From contig JAAYMK010000091.1 in the NCBI GenBank assembly GCA_012521405.1, positions 1 through 64,000 of the forward strand: a DNA stretch of 64,000 nt, written 5' to 3'. The notes under the pieces were generated by a model, which saw nothing but the letters and a program-made list of their open reading frames with translations, searched no databases and was not told the DNA's origin. The DNA comes from Bacillota bacterium (GTDB taxonomy: Bacteria; Bacillota; Dethiobacteria; Dethiobacterales; Dethiobacteraceae). Below, piece by piece: positions 1 through 8,683 of the stretch. The position numbers and the translations under genes were made by a program. The number at the start of each line of letters is the position of its first letter. Position 1 is the stretch's first letter.

Positions 1-1519
1 ACGTGCCGGTGTCCCTTTTTTGCGCCTGTCAGAGTACCCCATTAATGCGGCTGCCGTAGCTTTGCTGGCGCCGGAGAATGCTAAGCGCTACAAAGCCTTA
101 CCCATTGACTTTACTGAAGACGGGCGGCTCATGGTGGCTATGGAGCAGCCCTTGGATATCGTGGCTTTAGATGATTTGCGTGTTTTAACCGGCTATAATA
201 TTCAAGCCGTAGTGGTGACTGACAGTGAGCTGGAGGCAGCCATTAAAAATTACGGTCAAAAAAATGTTAGTGTGGAGCAGGCACTGGCGGAAGTTTTAAC
301 GCCGGAAACAGAGGAAACGGAAGCATTTACCGCTGACGAAGAATCTGATAAACCGGCAGTACAACTGGCCAATATTATTCTTTCGCAAGCCGTCAGTGCC
401 AAAGCCAGTGATGTGCATATAGAAGTCTATGAAAGATCAATGCGTGTGCGCTTCCGCATTGACGGGGTGCTGCATGATGTGATGCACCCGCCGCGGCAGC
501 TGCACGGTTCTTTAGTATCCCGTTTTAAAATTATGTCCAACTTAAATATTGCCGAAAGGCGTATTCCCCAAGATGGACGCATGTCCGTAAAAGTGGAAGG
601 AAAAACGGTGGATATCCGCGTGGCCACCATGCCCACCGTTTTTGGTGAACGGGTGACACTGCGCCTATTAGAACAAACGGAGCGCACCATTAGTTTGGAA
701 GAGTTGGGCGTGGCACCGGAGATCCTGAAGCAATACAAAAAAATGATTAACTTGCCGTACGGTTTTATCCCGGTTACCGGACCTACCGGCAGCGGTAAAA
801 GTACCACCTTGTATGCCAGTTTGGCGGCCTTGGACAGAAAAGCAAAAAATATTATTACCATTGAAGATCCTGTGGAGTATCGCATTGAAGGCGTTAACCA
901 GATTCAGATTAATACCAAGGCGGGTTTGACTTTTGCTACCGGGCTGCGCTCCATTTTGCGTAATGATCCGGATATTATTATGGTGGGGGAGATCCGGGAC
1001 CGGGAAACGGCTCGCATTGCCATTGAAGCGGCCCTGACCGGGCATTTGGTCTTTGCTACGTTACATACTAACGATGCGGCCGGTGCCATCAGCCGCCTGA
1101 CGGAGATGGGTGTAGAGCCTTATTTAACGGCCTCTTCAGTGATTGGAATTATGGCCCAGCGGCTGGCGCGGCTGCTTTGTCCCCACTGTAAGGAAGAGTA
1201 CTACCTTGATCGGAAAACGGCTGCTACCATTGCCGACTTTCCTTTAACTCATGCAGACGGCGAACAAATTCGCTTGTTCCGGCCGCGCAGCGGCGGCTGC
1301 ATGCACTGCAGTCATACCGGCTATGCAGGCCGCATTGGCATTTATGAGCTGCTGACAGTCACGGAAAGTATACAGAAAATGGCCTTGGAGCGGCGTTCGG
1401 CGGTGGAAATTAAAAAACAAGCCGTAACAGAAGGGATGATTACTTTGCGGCAGGACGGCTTACGTAAAGTAAAACAAGGTTTAACATCAATTGAAGAAGT
1501 GCTGAGGGTTGTGCTATGA
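1..1519 (+). CDS. pilB: Type IV pilus assembly ATPase PilB (5' end outside window)
   Basis: PilB is the hexameric cytoplasmic ATPase that powers type IV pilus extension. The frame is already open at base 2 (reading R-A-G-V-P-F before the TTG at 20), and PilB/GspE proteins normally carry this segment inside an N-terminal domain, so the gene begins upstream of the window. Counting from base 20, the Walker A motif GPTGSGKSTT lies near residue 254. The Asp and His boxes follow (EDPVEYRIEGVNQ, RNDPDIIMVGEIRD, TGHLVFATLHTND). A zinc-binding pair CPHC and CMHC sits near the C-terminus, as in the PilB/GspE family. The stop overlaps the pilT start by 4 bases, indicating one operon. Confidence 0.93.
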   Translation, partial: RAGVPFLRLSEYPINAAAVALLAPENAKRYKALPIDFTEDGRLMVAMEQPLDIVALDDLRVLTGYNIQAVVVTDSELEAAIKNYGQKNVSVEQALAEVLTPETEETEAFTADEESDKPAVQLANIILSQAVSAKASDVHIEVYERSMRVRFRIDGVLHDVMHPPRQLHGSLVSRFKIMSNLNIAERRIPQDGRMSVKVEGKTVDIRVATMPTVFGERVTLRLLEQTERTISLEELGVAPEILKQYKKMINLPYGFIPVTGPTGSGKSTTLYASLAALDRKAKNIITIEDPVEYRIEGVNQIQINTKAGLTFATGLRSILRNDPDIIMVGEIRDRETARIAIEAALTGHLVFATLHTNDAAGAISRLTEMGVEPYLTASSVIGIMAQRLARLLCPHCKEEYYLDRKTAATIADFPLTHADGEQIRLFRPRSGGCMHCSHTGYAGRIGIYELLTVTESIQKMALERRSAVEIKKQAVTEGMITLRQDGLRKVKQGLTSIEEVLRVVL

Positions 1520-2577
1520 CGGTTTTTCAATTGGAAGAAATCTTGCGACAAGCAGTTGCGCGTAATTGTTCCGATATCCATTTGGTGGTGGGCAAGCCAC
1601 CCACCATTCGGGTAGATGGCGAATTATTATCGTTATCCATGCCTGTGTTGGGGCAAAAGGATATTGAAGAAATGCTCTTTAGCATCTTAAGTGAAAAACA
1701 GCGGCAGGAACTGCGACAAAATTGGCATCTTGATTTTTCTTATTCCGTTTCCGGGCTTGCTCGCTTTCGCGGCAGTGCCATGAGGCAACGCGGTTCCTTT
1801 GATGTAGTGTTGCGGACAGTGCCGTGGGAAATTCCCAGCATTGAAGAATTAGGGTTGCCGGAAATTGTTAAGGAATTCGCTAAATTCCCTCGCGGTTTGG
1901 TGTTGGTTACCGGACCTACCGGCAGCGGTAAAAGCACCACTTTGGCCGCCCTCATTGATTTGATCAATCGGGAACGGGCCGTTAATATTGTTACCATTGA
2001 AAATCCCATTGAGTTTTTACACAGCCATCAAAAATCAATTGTAAGGCAACGGGAAGTGGGCACTGATACCCCAACCTTTGCCGCTGCCCTGCGGCATATA
2101 CTACGCCATGACCCGGATGTAATCCTCATTGGGGAAATGCGTGATTTAGAAAGCATATCCATTGCTTTAACGGCGGCTGAAACGGGACATTTGGTTTTTT
2201 CCACGCTCCATACCCAAACTGCCCCCCTTGCTGTACACCGCATTATTGATGTTTTTCCGGAGACAGCGCGCAATTATGTGCGTCAACAGTTGGCTGATTC
2301 ACTACAAGGAGTTGTTTCACAGCAATTAGTACCCCGGGCTGACGGCAAAGGTCGGGTGGCGGCAGTGGAAGTGCTGGTAAATACGCCGGCAGTGAGCAAC
2401 CTGATTCGTGAAGGCAACGAGCACCAGCTTTATACAGCCATGCAAACAGGACGCAGTTTTGGTATGCAGACCATGGACAGTGCTTTAGCCAATTTATATC
2501 GACGCGGTCTCATTACAAAGAAAGCTGCATTAGCCCGGGCTGTGAACCGGGGTGAGCTGGAAAGGGTTCTGCGTTAA
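1516..2577 (+). CDS. pilT: Pilus retraction ATPase PilT
   Basis: PilT is the ATPase that drives pilus depolymerisation and twitching. At 353 residues it has the usual length. It shows Walker A GPTGSGKSTTLAAL near residue 133, a Walker B-like segment LRHDPDVILIGEMRD, and the His box HLVFSTLHTQTA. It lacks the C-terminal zinc motif of PilB, which separates the two. ATGA overlap with pilB and TAATG overlap with pilD argue for coupled translation. The inner-membrane platform gene pilC, usually nearby, is not found between pilT and pilD. Confidence 0.93.
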   Translation: MTVFQLEEILRQAVARNCSDIHLVVGKPPTIRVDGELLSLSMPVLGQKDIEEMLFSILSEKQRQELRQNWHLDFSYSVSGLARFRGSAMRQRGSFDVVLRTVPWEIPSIEELGLPEIVKEFAKFPRGLVLVTGPTGSGKSTTLAALIDLINRERAVNIVTIENPIEFLHSHQKSIVRQREVGTDTPTFAAALRHILRHDPDVILIGEMRDLESISIALTAAETGHLVFSTLHTQTAPLAVHRIIDVFPETARNYVRQQLADSLQGVVSQQLVPRADGKGRVAAVEVLVNTPAVSNLIREGNEHQLYTAMQTGRSFGMQTMDSALANLYRRGLITKKAALARAVNRGELERVLR

Positions 2578-3329
2578 TGTTTGAAATTTTTGCTGCCTTT
2601 GTGCTGGGTTTATTCGTAGGGTCCTTTTTAAATGTCTGCATTCACCGCCTTCCCCGCGGGCAATCCATTGTGATGCCACCTTCGCACTGCCCGGCGTGCG
2701 GTAAAACATTAGGTTTTGTAGAATTAATCCCGCTAGTAAGCTTTTGCTGGCAGCGCGGCCGCTGCCGCAGCTGCAGAGTAAAAATTTCTTGGCGGTATCC
2801 TGGCGTCGAGCTTTTGACAGGTCTTTTGTTTGCTATTTTGTACCGGCATTTTGGCTTGCCTGAAGTATTATGGCAGGCGGTATTTTACAGCATTTTAGTG
2901 GCAATCTTTTTCATTGATTGGGAGCACGGGCTTATTCCCAATGCATTGGTAGCGGCGCTCTTGCTGCTAACGGCGGCAGTGCAGCTTTTTATGCCCCAGA
3001 TTTCTTTCTTTGCCGCTCTAGGAGGCGGTGTGCTGGGTGGCGGTTTGTTTTTACTTTTGGCAATACTCAGTAAAGGCGGTATGGGTGGCGGTGACATTAA
3101 GCTGATGACAGTGCTGGGTTTATGGTTTGGCTGGCAGCAAACCATCCTGCTCATATTTTTGGCTTTCTTCAGCGGCGGAATTGTTGCTGTGCTGCTTTTA
3201 CTGTTAAAAATTAAGAAACGTAAAGATGCGGTTCCTTTCGGACCTTTTCTGGTGTTATCTGCTTTTATCGTCGGCATGTGGGGAAAGCAGATTATAACCT
3301 GGTATTTACGTTTCAGCGGACTTTCCTAA
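2577..3329 (+). CDS. pilD: Prepilin leader peptidase / N-methyltransferase
   Basis: PilD is the integral-membrane aspartic protease that cleaves prepilin leaders and N-methylates the new N-terminus. The cytoplasmic domain near residues 38-70 carries the four-cysteine zinc motif (CPAC and CRSC). The catalytic aspartates are visible in FFIDWEHGLIPN and in GGMGGGDIKLM. Several hydrophobic segments make up the rest, and 250 residues is normal for the family. It lies directly upstream of four pilin-like genes, its expected substrates. Confidence 0.93.
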   Translation: MFEIFAAFVLGLFVGSFLNVCIHRLPRGQSIVMPPSHCPACGKTLGFVELIPLVSFCWQRGRCRSCRVKISWRYPGVELLTGLLFAILYRHFGLPEVLWQAVFYSILVAIFFIDWEHGLIPNALVAALLLLTAAVQLFMPQISFFAALGGGVLGGGLFLLLAILSKGGMGGGDIKLMTVLGLWFGWQQTILLIFLAFFSGGIVAVLLLLLKIKKRKDAVPFGPFLVLSAFIVGMWGKQIITWYLRFSGLS

Positions 3330-3354
3330 GAAAATATAGTGGCAACATCGTAGC

Positions 3355-3380
3355 AAAGCACCGGAAAACGGTGCTTTTAT
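3355..3380 (+). terminator. Hairpin between pilD and the pilin genes
   Basis: A perfect 9-bp stem (AAAGCACCG / CGGTGCTTT) with a 5-base loop is followed by a short, broken T run. It could attenuate transcription after pilD or act as an RNA-processing or stabilising stem that sets different levels of assembly proteins and pilins. Confidence 0.55.
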
Positions 3381-3401
3381 TATGCAAAAAGAGGCATGAA
3401 A

Positions 3402-3770
3402 ATGAAAAAGGAAAATGGTTTTTTGTTGGTGGAGCTGTTGATTACGCTGGCTTTATTGACAATTCTCTTGCCGCCCCTTTTGGGGCTGCTGCAGACAGGC
3501 ACAAAGCTGCTTTCTGGGGCCAAGCAGCAGACAAAAGCTTTATATTTGGCAGTGGAATGCCTGGAGAATATACGGACTCAACATTTTTGTAATTTAAAAG
3601 GCATGCATGCTCAACCGGTGGATGATTTTCCTGAATATCTTTATGCAGTTCAGGTCAAAGAGCTGGAGCAAATTGCAGGGAATTTGCCGCTGAAAGAAAT
3701 TTGCGTTGAAGTGTACATACCTGATTCCCACCGTAAGATCCGCCTGATTACATGGCAGACTTGGAGGTGA
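3402..3770 (+). CDS. Prepilin-like protein with class III leader
   Basis: A 122-residue protein with a short charged leader, then G followed by FLLVELLITLALLTI: the prepilin peptidase site with Glu at +5 and a hydrophobic assembly helix. The start at 3402 is preferred over the in-frame ATG at 3396 because GAGG at 3391 sits 7 bases before 3402 but only one before 3396. The rest resembles minor pilins such as PulI/ComGE, but I cannot assign a specific one. It is probably a minor or priming pilin processed by the adjacent PilD. Confidence 0.75.
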   Translation: MKKENGFLLVELLITLALLTILLPPLLGLLQTGTKLLSGAKQQTKALYLAVECLENIRTQHFCNLKGMHAQPVDDFPEYLYAVQVKELEQIAGNLPLKEICVEVYIPDSHRKIRLITWQTWR

Positions 3771-3774
3771 AAAA

Positions 3775-4250
3775 ATGGGACCAAGGGTTTTACGATAATA
3801 GAAATGCTGGTGGCCTGCGCTTTATTTGTGGTGGTGCTGGCAGCAATTCTCCCTTTCTTTCCCCTGGGCAGCAAAAACTGGGAAGTGGCGGCGACCAAAA
3901 CAGAGCTGCAGCAACACGGCCGCATTGGCATGGAAGAAATACTGCATGAATTGCTTTACGCCTACGAGATTTCCGCCGACCCGGCCAAAGGAAGCGTTAC
4001 ATATTACAAGAAAAATAGCGGCAACTTAAAACGCTATCGCCTTTATTTACAGGGTCAGCAACTGCTTTTGGCTTTACCGGAAGGTACGTCTGTGCCTTTA
4101 GCTGCCCATGTGGAAAGTTTTTGGCTTGAACCGGCAGGGAAATTACAGGCCGGGCAAACTTTAACGGTTACCCTGACAATGTCTCAGGCGGAACAACGCA
4201 TAACCTTTCGCAGCAGCATCATGCCGAAAAATGTGGCGGTAGAGGGATGA
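3775..4250 (+). CDS. Prepilin-like protein, apparently frameshifted at the leader
   Basis: The conserved prepilin sequence KGFTIIEMLVACALF is encoded in the frame of 3804-4250, but that frame has no ATG, GTG or TTG between the upstream stop (3768-3770) and the motif. The only well-placed start is ATG 3775, 7 bases after GGAGG (3763-3767). It reads M-G-P-R-V-L-R and stops at 3796-3798. One extra G in the GGG run at 3785-3787 would give M-G-P-R-G-F-T-I-I-E-M, a normal leader. This is therefore a single-base deletion, real or a sequencing error, or less likely recoding. The remaining 148 residues look intact and pilin-like. Confidence 0.7.
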
Positions 4251-5290
4251 TGATGAAAAATTGCCGCGGAGCCACTTTAATTTGGTTATTATTTATTGTT
4301 TCCTTATTTCTGTTGCTTGGCAGTGCCTTAATCACATTGGCCCATTCTGATTGGCGTGTTAGTGGTCATTTATGGGCTGCTACCCAGGCACGTTATGCGG
4401 CAGAAGCGGGAATAGAGCTGGCTTTGTCAGTCTTGGGGCCAAATTTTTTGCAACTGGAAACAGAAGGCTGGACCTATACCCGTACAGAGGAACCGGTATT
4501 TACCGTACAGGCCTTTCGTAAAGATGAGCGCTCCTTGTCTCTTAAGGCTGTAGGCAGTGCCGGCGGGATTACGGAGACAATGGAAGTTTTAGCCTTTTGG
4601 CGTCCGTTGGGCCGGCAGGGGCTTAGAGGGCGTAAAGTGACGCTAAAAGAGGTAACGGTGCACGGCCATGTCCTGTGCGAACAACTGACATTTTCCACCG
4701 GTCACAGCCACATTTACGGCAATTTGTCTGCGCGGCAAATTTATGGCGGTGGGGAGGAGGTTTTTGGCCACCGGTGCCGGGAAGGGATGCCGTACCGGTC
4801 TGTGGTTAATTTTATGCAACTGGCGGACCAGGCCCAGCGGGAAGGATGGCAAGTGGTGATTTGTGAGGAGGAAATCTACCCGGTGGAAAAGCTGCCGGAT
4901 GTGCCTCTTTTTGTCGCTGGTGATGCAGAAATTTGTCTGGGGCAAGTATCAACTGGAGTTTGCATTGCTTTAGGGAATATTTACATTAAAGAGTGGACAG
5001 CCGGCGCGCACGCGGTGATTTTAGCTGCAGGAAATATTATTTTCCCTCACAGCGGCGGTATATGGACCGGCAGCCTCATTGCCTATAGTGGTGAAAAAAT
5101 TATTCGGGAAGGACAGCTGCCTTTGCAAATATCAGGTGCTTTAGTGGCGGAGGAGCTTATCCTGGAAAAAACGGAGATTATTTATGATGATGAAGCAATA
5201 TTTTCAGCTTTAAACTATTTACCGGAAACCCTTTTTACACTGCAACCGGGGTTTGATTTGGAATGGCTCGATGTAAATCCGCGGAGGTGA
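4247..5290 (+). CDS. PilX-like pilus protein with large unknown C-terminal domain
   Basis: The 347-residue product begins with a short basic segment and a hydrophobic helix (ATLIWLLFIVSLFLLLGSAL) followed by TQARYAAEAGIELAL, the pattern of PilX N-terminal domains of type IV pilus minor components. The remaining roughly 280 residues look rich in beta structure and I do not recognise them. The start overlaps the previous stop; three candidate ATGs are tandem or nearly so (4247, 4250) with another close behind. Position in the pilin cluster suggests a minor pilin or tip protein that may carry an adhesive or scaffold domain. Confidence 0.7.
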   Translation: MMMKNCRGATLIWLLFIVSLFLLLGSALITLAHSDWRVSGHLWAATQARYAAEAGIELALSVLGPNFLQLETEGWTYTRTEEPVFTVQAFRKDERSLSLKAVGSAGGITETMEVLAFWRPLGRQGLRGRKVTLKEVTVHGHVLCEQLTFSTGHSHIYGNLSARQIYGGGEEVFGHRCREGMPYRSVVNFMQLADQAQREGWQVVICEEEIYPVEKLPDVPLFVAGDAEICLGQVSTGVCIALGNIYIKEWTAGAHAVILAAGNIIFPHSGGIWTGSLIAYSGEKIIREGQLPLQISGALVAEELILEKTEIIYDDEAIFSALNYLPETLFTLQPGFDLEWLDVNPRR

Positions 5291-5294
5291 AGCG

Positions 5295-5735
5295 GTGCGC
5301 AAAAACGGTTTTATTTTCTTGGAGATGCTGGCGGTTGTTTTAATTTTGGGACTTGTGACGGTAACAGGCTTTGCTGCCATACGCAGTTTAAACCGCAGCC
5401 AACTGAAGACGGCTGCGCAGGTTTTGGCTGCCCATATCCGGGAAGCAAGGATGGCGGCCATAACACACGGCATTACCTGTACGCTGACCTTTTATGAGCT
5501 TGGCGGGCGTTACCGTTTAGATTTGCCGGACGGCACCGAATACATTAAACTACCGGAGGGGGTAGAATTTGCCGCCAATAATTTTCCCCAGGTGGACAGA
5601 AGACCAACACTGCGCTTCCATTACACTGGAGCCCCGAACCGGGGCGGACATGTCACGTTAAAGGATGAAACAGGTGCCCGCATTTCCATTATTGTGACAC
5701 CGGTAACGGGCCGGGTGCGGCTTGAATACATTTAG
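5295..5735 (+). CDS. GspH/FimT-family pseudopilin
   Basis: A 146-residue protein with leader MRKNG followed by FIFLEMLAVVLILGLVTV (Glu at +5), then RSQLKTAAQVLAAHIREARMAAITHG, typical of GspH/FimT minor pseudopilins. Translation starts at GTG 5295 after GGAGGTGA. It is the last gene of the pilus cluster; the next gene has its own ribosome-binding site about 100 bases downstream. Confidence 0.82.
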   Translation: MRKNGFIFLEMLAVVLILGLVTVTGFAAIRSLNRSQLKTAAQVLAAHIREARMAAITHGITCTLTFYELGGRYRLDLPDGTEYIKLPEGVEFAANNFPQVDRRPTLRFHYTGAPNRGGHVTLKDETGARISIIVTPVTGRVRLEYI

Positions 5736-5833
5736 TCCTAAAATTCATTTTCTTTGGCAGGGGATGCAGTGCTGATGTCGAATTGAGTAAGACGGCAAAG
5801 ATGGAAATGGCTTCACTGGGGGGAGGTGGCAAA

Positions 5834-6352
5834 ATGAAAAGCATTGCCAAAAAAAATGTGGTTTTAATCGGGTTTATGGGCACAGGAAAAACTGAAGTGG
5901 GTAAACTTTTGGCTGTGGCACTTAACCGGCGTTTGGTGGATACAGATGAGCAAATTGAGGCAGCGGAAGGAAGAACAATTAATGAAATTTTTGCCTCCGA
6001 CGGTGAAGTTTATTTTCGCCGCAAGGAAGCAGAAGTAATAGCAGACCTATGCCGGCAAACCGGCCTTGTGCTTTCCACCGGCGGCGGCTGTGTCATTAAC
6101 CTGGAAAATGTGCGTAACCTCCGGGAAAACGGTTATGTCATTTGGCTGGACGCCACCATAGAGGAATTAAAGCGGCGTTTGGCAGGTGATAACAAACGTC
6201 CCCTCTTGGCAAAAAACAAAGATTTTACCGCCCTTTACAGGCAGCGGGCGGAACTTTACCGCCAAGCGGCCCATGTGCGCATTGATACCACCGGTAAATC
6301 ACCCCTAGCCGTCAGTGAGGAAATTATTGCTTTCTTGCAAAAAGACGCGTAA
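5834..6352 (+). CDS. aroK: Shikimate kinase
   Basis: Phosphorylates shikimate at the 3-hydroxyl in aromatic amino acid synthesis. The start at ATG 5834 follows a strong GGGAGGTGG and gives 172 residues, the usual family size; the longer frame from TTG 5783 adds an unlikely 17-residue extension. The Walker A motif GFMGTGKTEVGK lies near the N-terminus. It is followed by DTDEQIE, the substrate-binding FRRKE, and STGGG. The lid arginine lies in the KRPLL segment. B. subtilis has aroQ at the equivalent place upstream of pepP and efp. Confidence 0.93.
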   Translation: MKSIAKKNVVLIGFMGTGKTEVGKLLAVALNRRLVDTDEQIEAAEGRTINEIFASDGEVYFRRKEAEVIADLCRQTGLVLSTGGGCVINLENVRNLRENGYVIWLDATIEELKRRLAGDNKRPLLAKNKDFTALYRQRAELYRQAAHVRIDTTGKSPLAVSEEIIAFLQKDA

Positions 6353-6433
6353 CGGCTCAACTTTTACTGGTGGAGGATTTTTTTACCGGAAAAGCGAAAT
6401 ACTATGCTTAAACAGCTTGCAGGGAGAGAGAGT

Positions 6434-7498
6434 ATGGAAAGATTAAATGCTTTACGGCAAAAGCTGCAAGAGAAAAATTTAGCAGCAGCACTAATTACAG
6501 ATCCTGTTAATGTGGCTTATTTGAGCGGCTTTACAGGAACGGCCGGTTTTTTAGTTGTTACGGAAAAAGCAGCGGCGCTGTTTACCGATTTTCGCTATTT
6601 GGAACAAGCACAAGCGCAGGCCCCGGCCTTTGAAATTATTGATGTGGCAGGAAAACAGTGGGAGAAAGTAAATGCATTCCTTACTGACCATCAGGTGCAA
6701 ACTATAGCAGTAGAAAAAGATCATTTGACCGTCCATACATACGATGAAATTGCCCGCACCTGTGCCGGCATTGAGCTGCAAAAATTATCTTCGCCGGTGG
6801 CAGAGCTGCGCCGCATTAAAAGCCGGGAAGAAATTGAGAGCATCAAAAAAGCACAAGCCCTCACCGATGCGGCTTTTCATTATATCCTTGATAAAGTCCG
6901 GCCCGGAGTAAGTGAGCAGGAGTTGGCGCTGGAGCTGGAATTTTATCTGCGCAAGCATGGTGCCGCCGGTCTTGCTTTTAACATGATTGTAGCTTCCGGC
7001 CCGCGTTCCGCTTTGCCGCACGGAACGGCTTCTCCCAAAGTTTTGGCGGAAGGCGATGCGGTGGTTTTTGATTTTGGCTGCATCGTGGACGGCTATTGTT
7101 CGGATATGACGCGCACAGTTTTTGTGGGCAGGGTCTCCCAGAAGCAACGCCAGGTTTATGAAGCAGTTTTAGCAGCGCAAGAAAAAGCTTTGTCAGAGTT
7201 GCGTGCCGGCCTTACCGGTCGCCAAGCCCATGCGCTGGCCAGAGATGTTTTAGCTGAACATGGTTTTGCCGCTTATTTCGGCCATGGTCTCGGTCATGGG
7301 GTAGGCCGGGAAATTCATGAAGCGCCCCGCTTATCTCCCTTGTCCGAGGATGTATTAGCATGCGGCATGGTGGTTACAGTGGAACCGGGGGTATACCTGC
7401 CCGGTGAATTTGGCGTCCGCATTGAGGATATGGTGGTCATTGGTGAAAACGGTGTGGAAAATCTGACGAAAAGCAAAAAGGAATTATTCTGCTTATAA
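6434..7498 (+). CDS. pepP: Xaa-Pro aminopeptidase (M24B)
   Basis: A cytosolic dinuclear-metal aminopeptidase that removes N-terminal residues preceding proline (YqhT/PapA type). The start at ATG 6434 (after AGGGAGAGAG) gives 354 residues, matching the family; the frame from 6404 adds ten residues without a good binding site. Residues 1-130 form the creatinase-like N-domain. The pita-bread domain shows metal ligands in [39 protein letters not shown] and RIEDMVV. It is followed at 15 bases by efp, the arrangement conserved in Firmicutes. Confidence 0.93.
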   Translation: MERLNALRQKLQEKNLAAALITDPVNVAYLSGFTGTAGFLVVTEKAAALFTDFRYLEQAQAQAPAFEIIDVAGKQWEKVNAFLTDHQVQTIAVEKDHLTVHTYDEIARTCAGIELQKLSSPVAELRRIKSREEIESIKKAQALTDAAFHYILDKVRPGVSEQELALELEFYLRKHGAAGLAFNMIVASGPRSALPHGTASPKVLAEGDAVVFDFGCIVDGYCSDMTRTVFVGRVSQKQRQVYEAVLAAQEKALSELRAGLTGRQAHALARDVLAEHGFAAYFGHGLGHGVGREIHEAPRLSPLSEDVLACGMVVTVEPGVYLPGEFGVRIEDMVVIGENGVENLTKSKKELFCL

Positions 7499-7513
7499 AA
7501 TGGAGGGACGAAG

Positions 7514-8071
7514 ATGATTTCAACAAGTGATTTTCGCACAGGTTTAACCATTGAGTTGGATGGGGAAGTATATATTATCATTGATTTTCAGCATGTTAAG
7601 CCCGGTAAAGGTTCTGCCTTTGTCCGGACCAAACTGAAAAATGCCAAAACCGGTGCCACCACGGAACGTACTTTCAGAGCCGGGGAAAAAGTGGAGCAGG
7701 CCATGGTGGATCGCCGGGAAATGCAGTATCTTTATAATTCCGGTGACGAATACTATGTGATGGATAACGAAACCTATGAACAGATTGCTTTAACCAAAGA
7801 GCAACTGGGCGACAATATCAAATACTTAAAAGAGAACATGAACATTACTGTGCTCATGTATCATGGTAAAGTATTTGGTGTGGAACTGCCCTACTTTGTG
7901 GAACTGGAAGTTGTTGACACGGAACCCGGCATTAAGGGCGACACGGCTTCGGGCGGATCTAAACCGGCAACTTTAGAGACCGGCTTAGTTGTACAAGTCC
8001 CCTTTTTCATTAATGCCGGAGATGTGCTGCGTATTGACACCCGTACGGGAGAATATATTGAGAGGGTTTAA
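7514..8071 (+). CDS. efp: Elongation factor P
   Basis: EF-P enters the ribosome near the E site and relieves stalling on polyproline. Its 185 residues begin [10 protein letters not shown], and the loop [17 protein letters not shown] carries the lysine at the tip of domain I. The signature [15 protein letters not shown] and C-terminal [13 protein letters not shown] are intact. No modification enzymes (EpmA/B/C or YmfI) are in the window. TGGAGGGACG gives a strong ribosome-binding site. Confidence 0.96.
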   Translation: MISTSDFRTGLTIELDGEVYIIIDFQHVKPGKGSAFVRTKLKNAKTGATTERTFRAGEKVEQAMVDRREMQYLYNSGDEYYVMDNETYEQIALTKEQLGDNIKYLKENMNITVLMYHGKVFGVELPYFVELEVVDTEPGIKGDTASGGSKPATLETGLVVQVPFFINAGDVLRIDTRTGEYIERV

Positions 8072-8099
8072 TCACATACAATTTTAAGGAGGTAAATCC

Positions 8100-8546
8100 A
8101 TGGACGACCTAAAATCACGTGTGGCCTATCTTAAAGGCCTGACAGAAGGTCTCGGTTTTAACGATGACAGCCGTGAAGGAAAACTCTTCCGGCATATCAT
8201 TGACGTTATTGATGAATTGGCGGAGTCAGTCATGGTGCTGCAGGAAGATGTTGAAGATTTGGTAGATTACACCGAGGCCATTGATGAGGATCTCAATGAT
8301 TTGGAAGACGATTATTACGATCTTGAGGACGATGAATTTGACGAGGACGAAGAAGGTGTCTTTTCCATTGAGTGTCCCGACTGCCATGAACTTGTCTACA
8401 TAGATGATGAGATGCTTGAAGATGATGATGTGGTGGAAATTTTATGCCCTAACTGTCAGCGTGTAGTTTTTGTCAATGATCATGAAGATTTTAGCGATGA
8501 TTATGATTTTGTCGAGGACAAAGAAAGCGAAGAGGCAGAACTATAA
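8100..8546 (+). CDS. CD1247 N-terminal domain protein with acidic linker and zinc ribbon
   Basis: A 148-residue protein common in Clostridia at this locus. The N-terminal 40 residues (DDLKSRVAYLKGLTEGLG) match the CD1247 N-terminal domain. A helix and an extremely acidic stretch follow (residues about 55-90). The C-terminal half holds ECPDCHE and LCPNCQR, a four-cysteine zinc ribbon. Function is unknown. Acidic tract plus ribbon suggests contact with RNA polymerase, nucleic acid or the ribosome, but that is inference. A strong ribosome-binding site (AAGGAGG) precedes it and a terminator follows. Confidence 0.8.
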   Translation: MDDLKSRVAYLKGLTEGLGFNDDSREGKLFRHIIDVIDELAESVMVLQEDVEDLVDYTEAIDEDLNDLEDDYYDLEDDEFDEDEEGVFSIECPDCHELVYIDDEMLEDDDVVEILCPNCQRVVFVNDHEDFSDDYDFVEDKESEEAEL

Positions 8547-8575
8547 ACCATAAATAAAAGCAGATTTTCTTTTGG

Positions 8576-8610
8576 GAACTGAAACACAAAACGTTTCAGT
8601 TCTTTTTTTC
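8576..8610 (+). terminator. Rho-independent terminator after the CD1247-like gene
   Basis: A 10-bp stem GAACTGAAAC / GTTTCAGTTC with a 7-base loop followed by a run of seven T. It ends the aroK-pepP-efp unit and isolates the sporulation operon downstream. Confidence 0.92.
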
Positions 8611-8635
8611 TTTTCTTCTTCCCTGCGTCTTTCTT

Positions 8636-8666
8636 GTCATAGACTACGGCATGTCCCCATATGTAT
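8636..8666 (+). promoter_or_regulatory. Candidate SigE promoter for spoIIIAA-AH
   Basis: GTCATAGA (8636-8643), a 14-base spacer, then CATATGTAT (8658-8666) fits the mother-cell SigE pattern (ATA-type -35, CATACAAT-type -10). It lies between the upstream terminator and spoIIIAA, which SigE transcribes in B. subtilis. It would put the transcript start downstream of the ATG at 8651, supporting the start at 8684. Confidence 0.6.
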
Positions 8667-8683
8667 GTAATGGTGATACAGTG

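Noticed and set aside
3278-3592. Plus-strand open frame of 104 codons across the pilD end
   Set aside because: It overlaps pilD and the first pilin in another frame, crosses the hairpin at 3355, and shows no family features.
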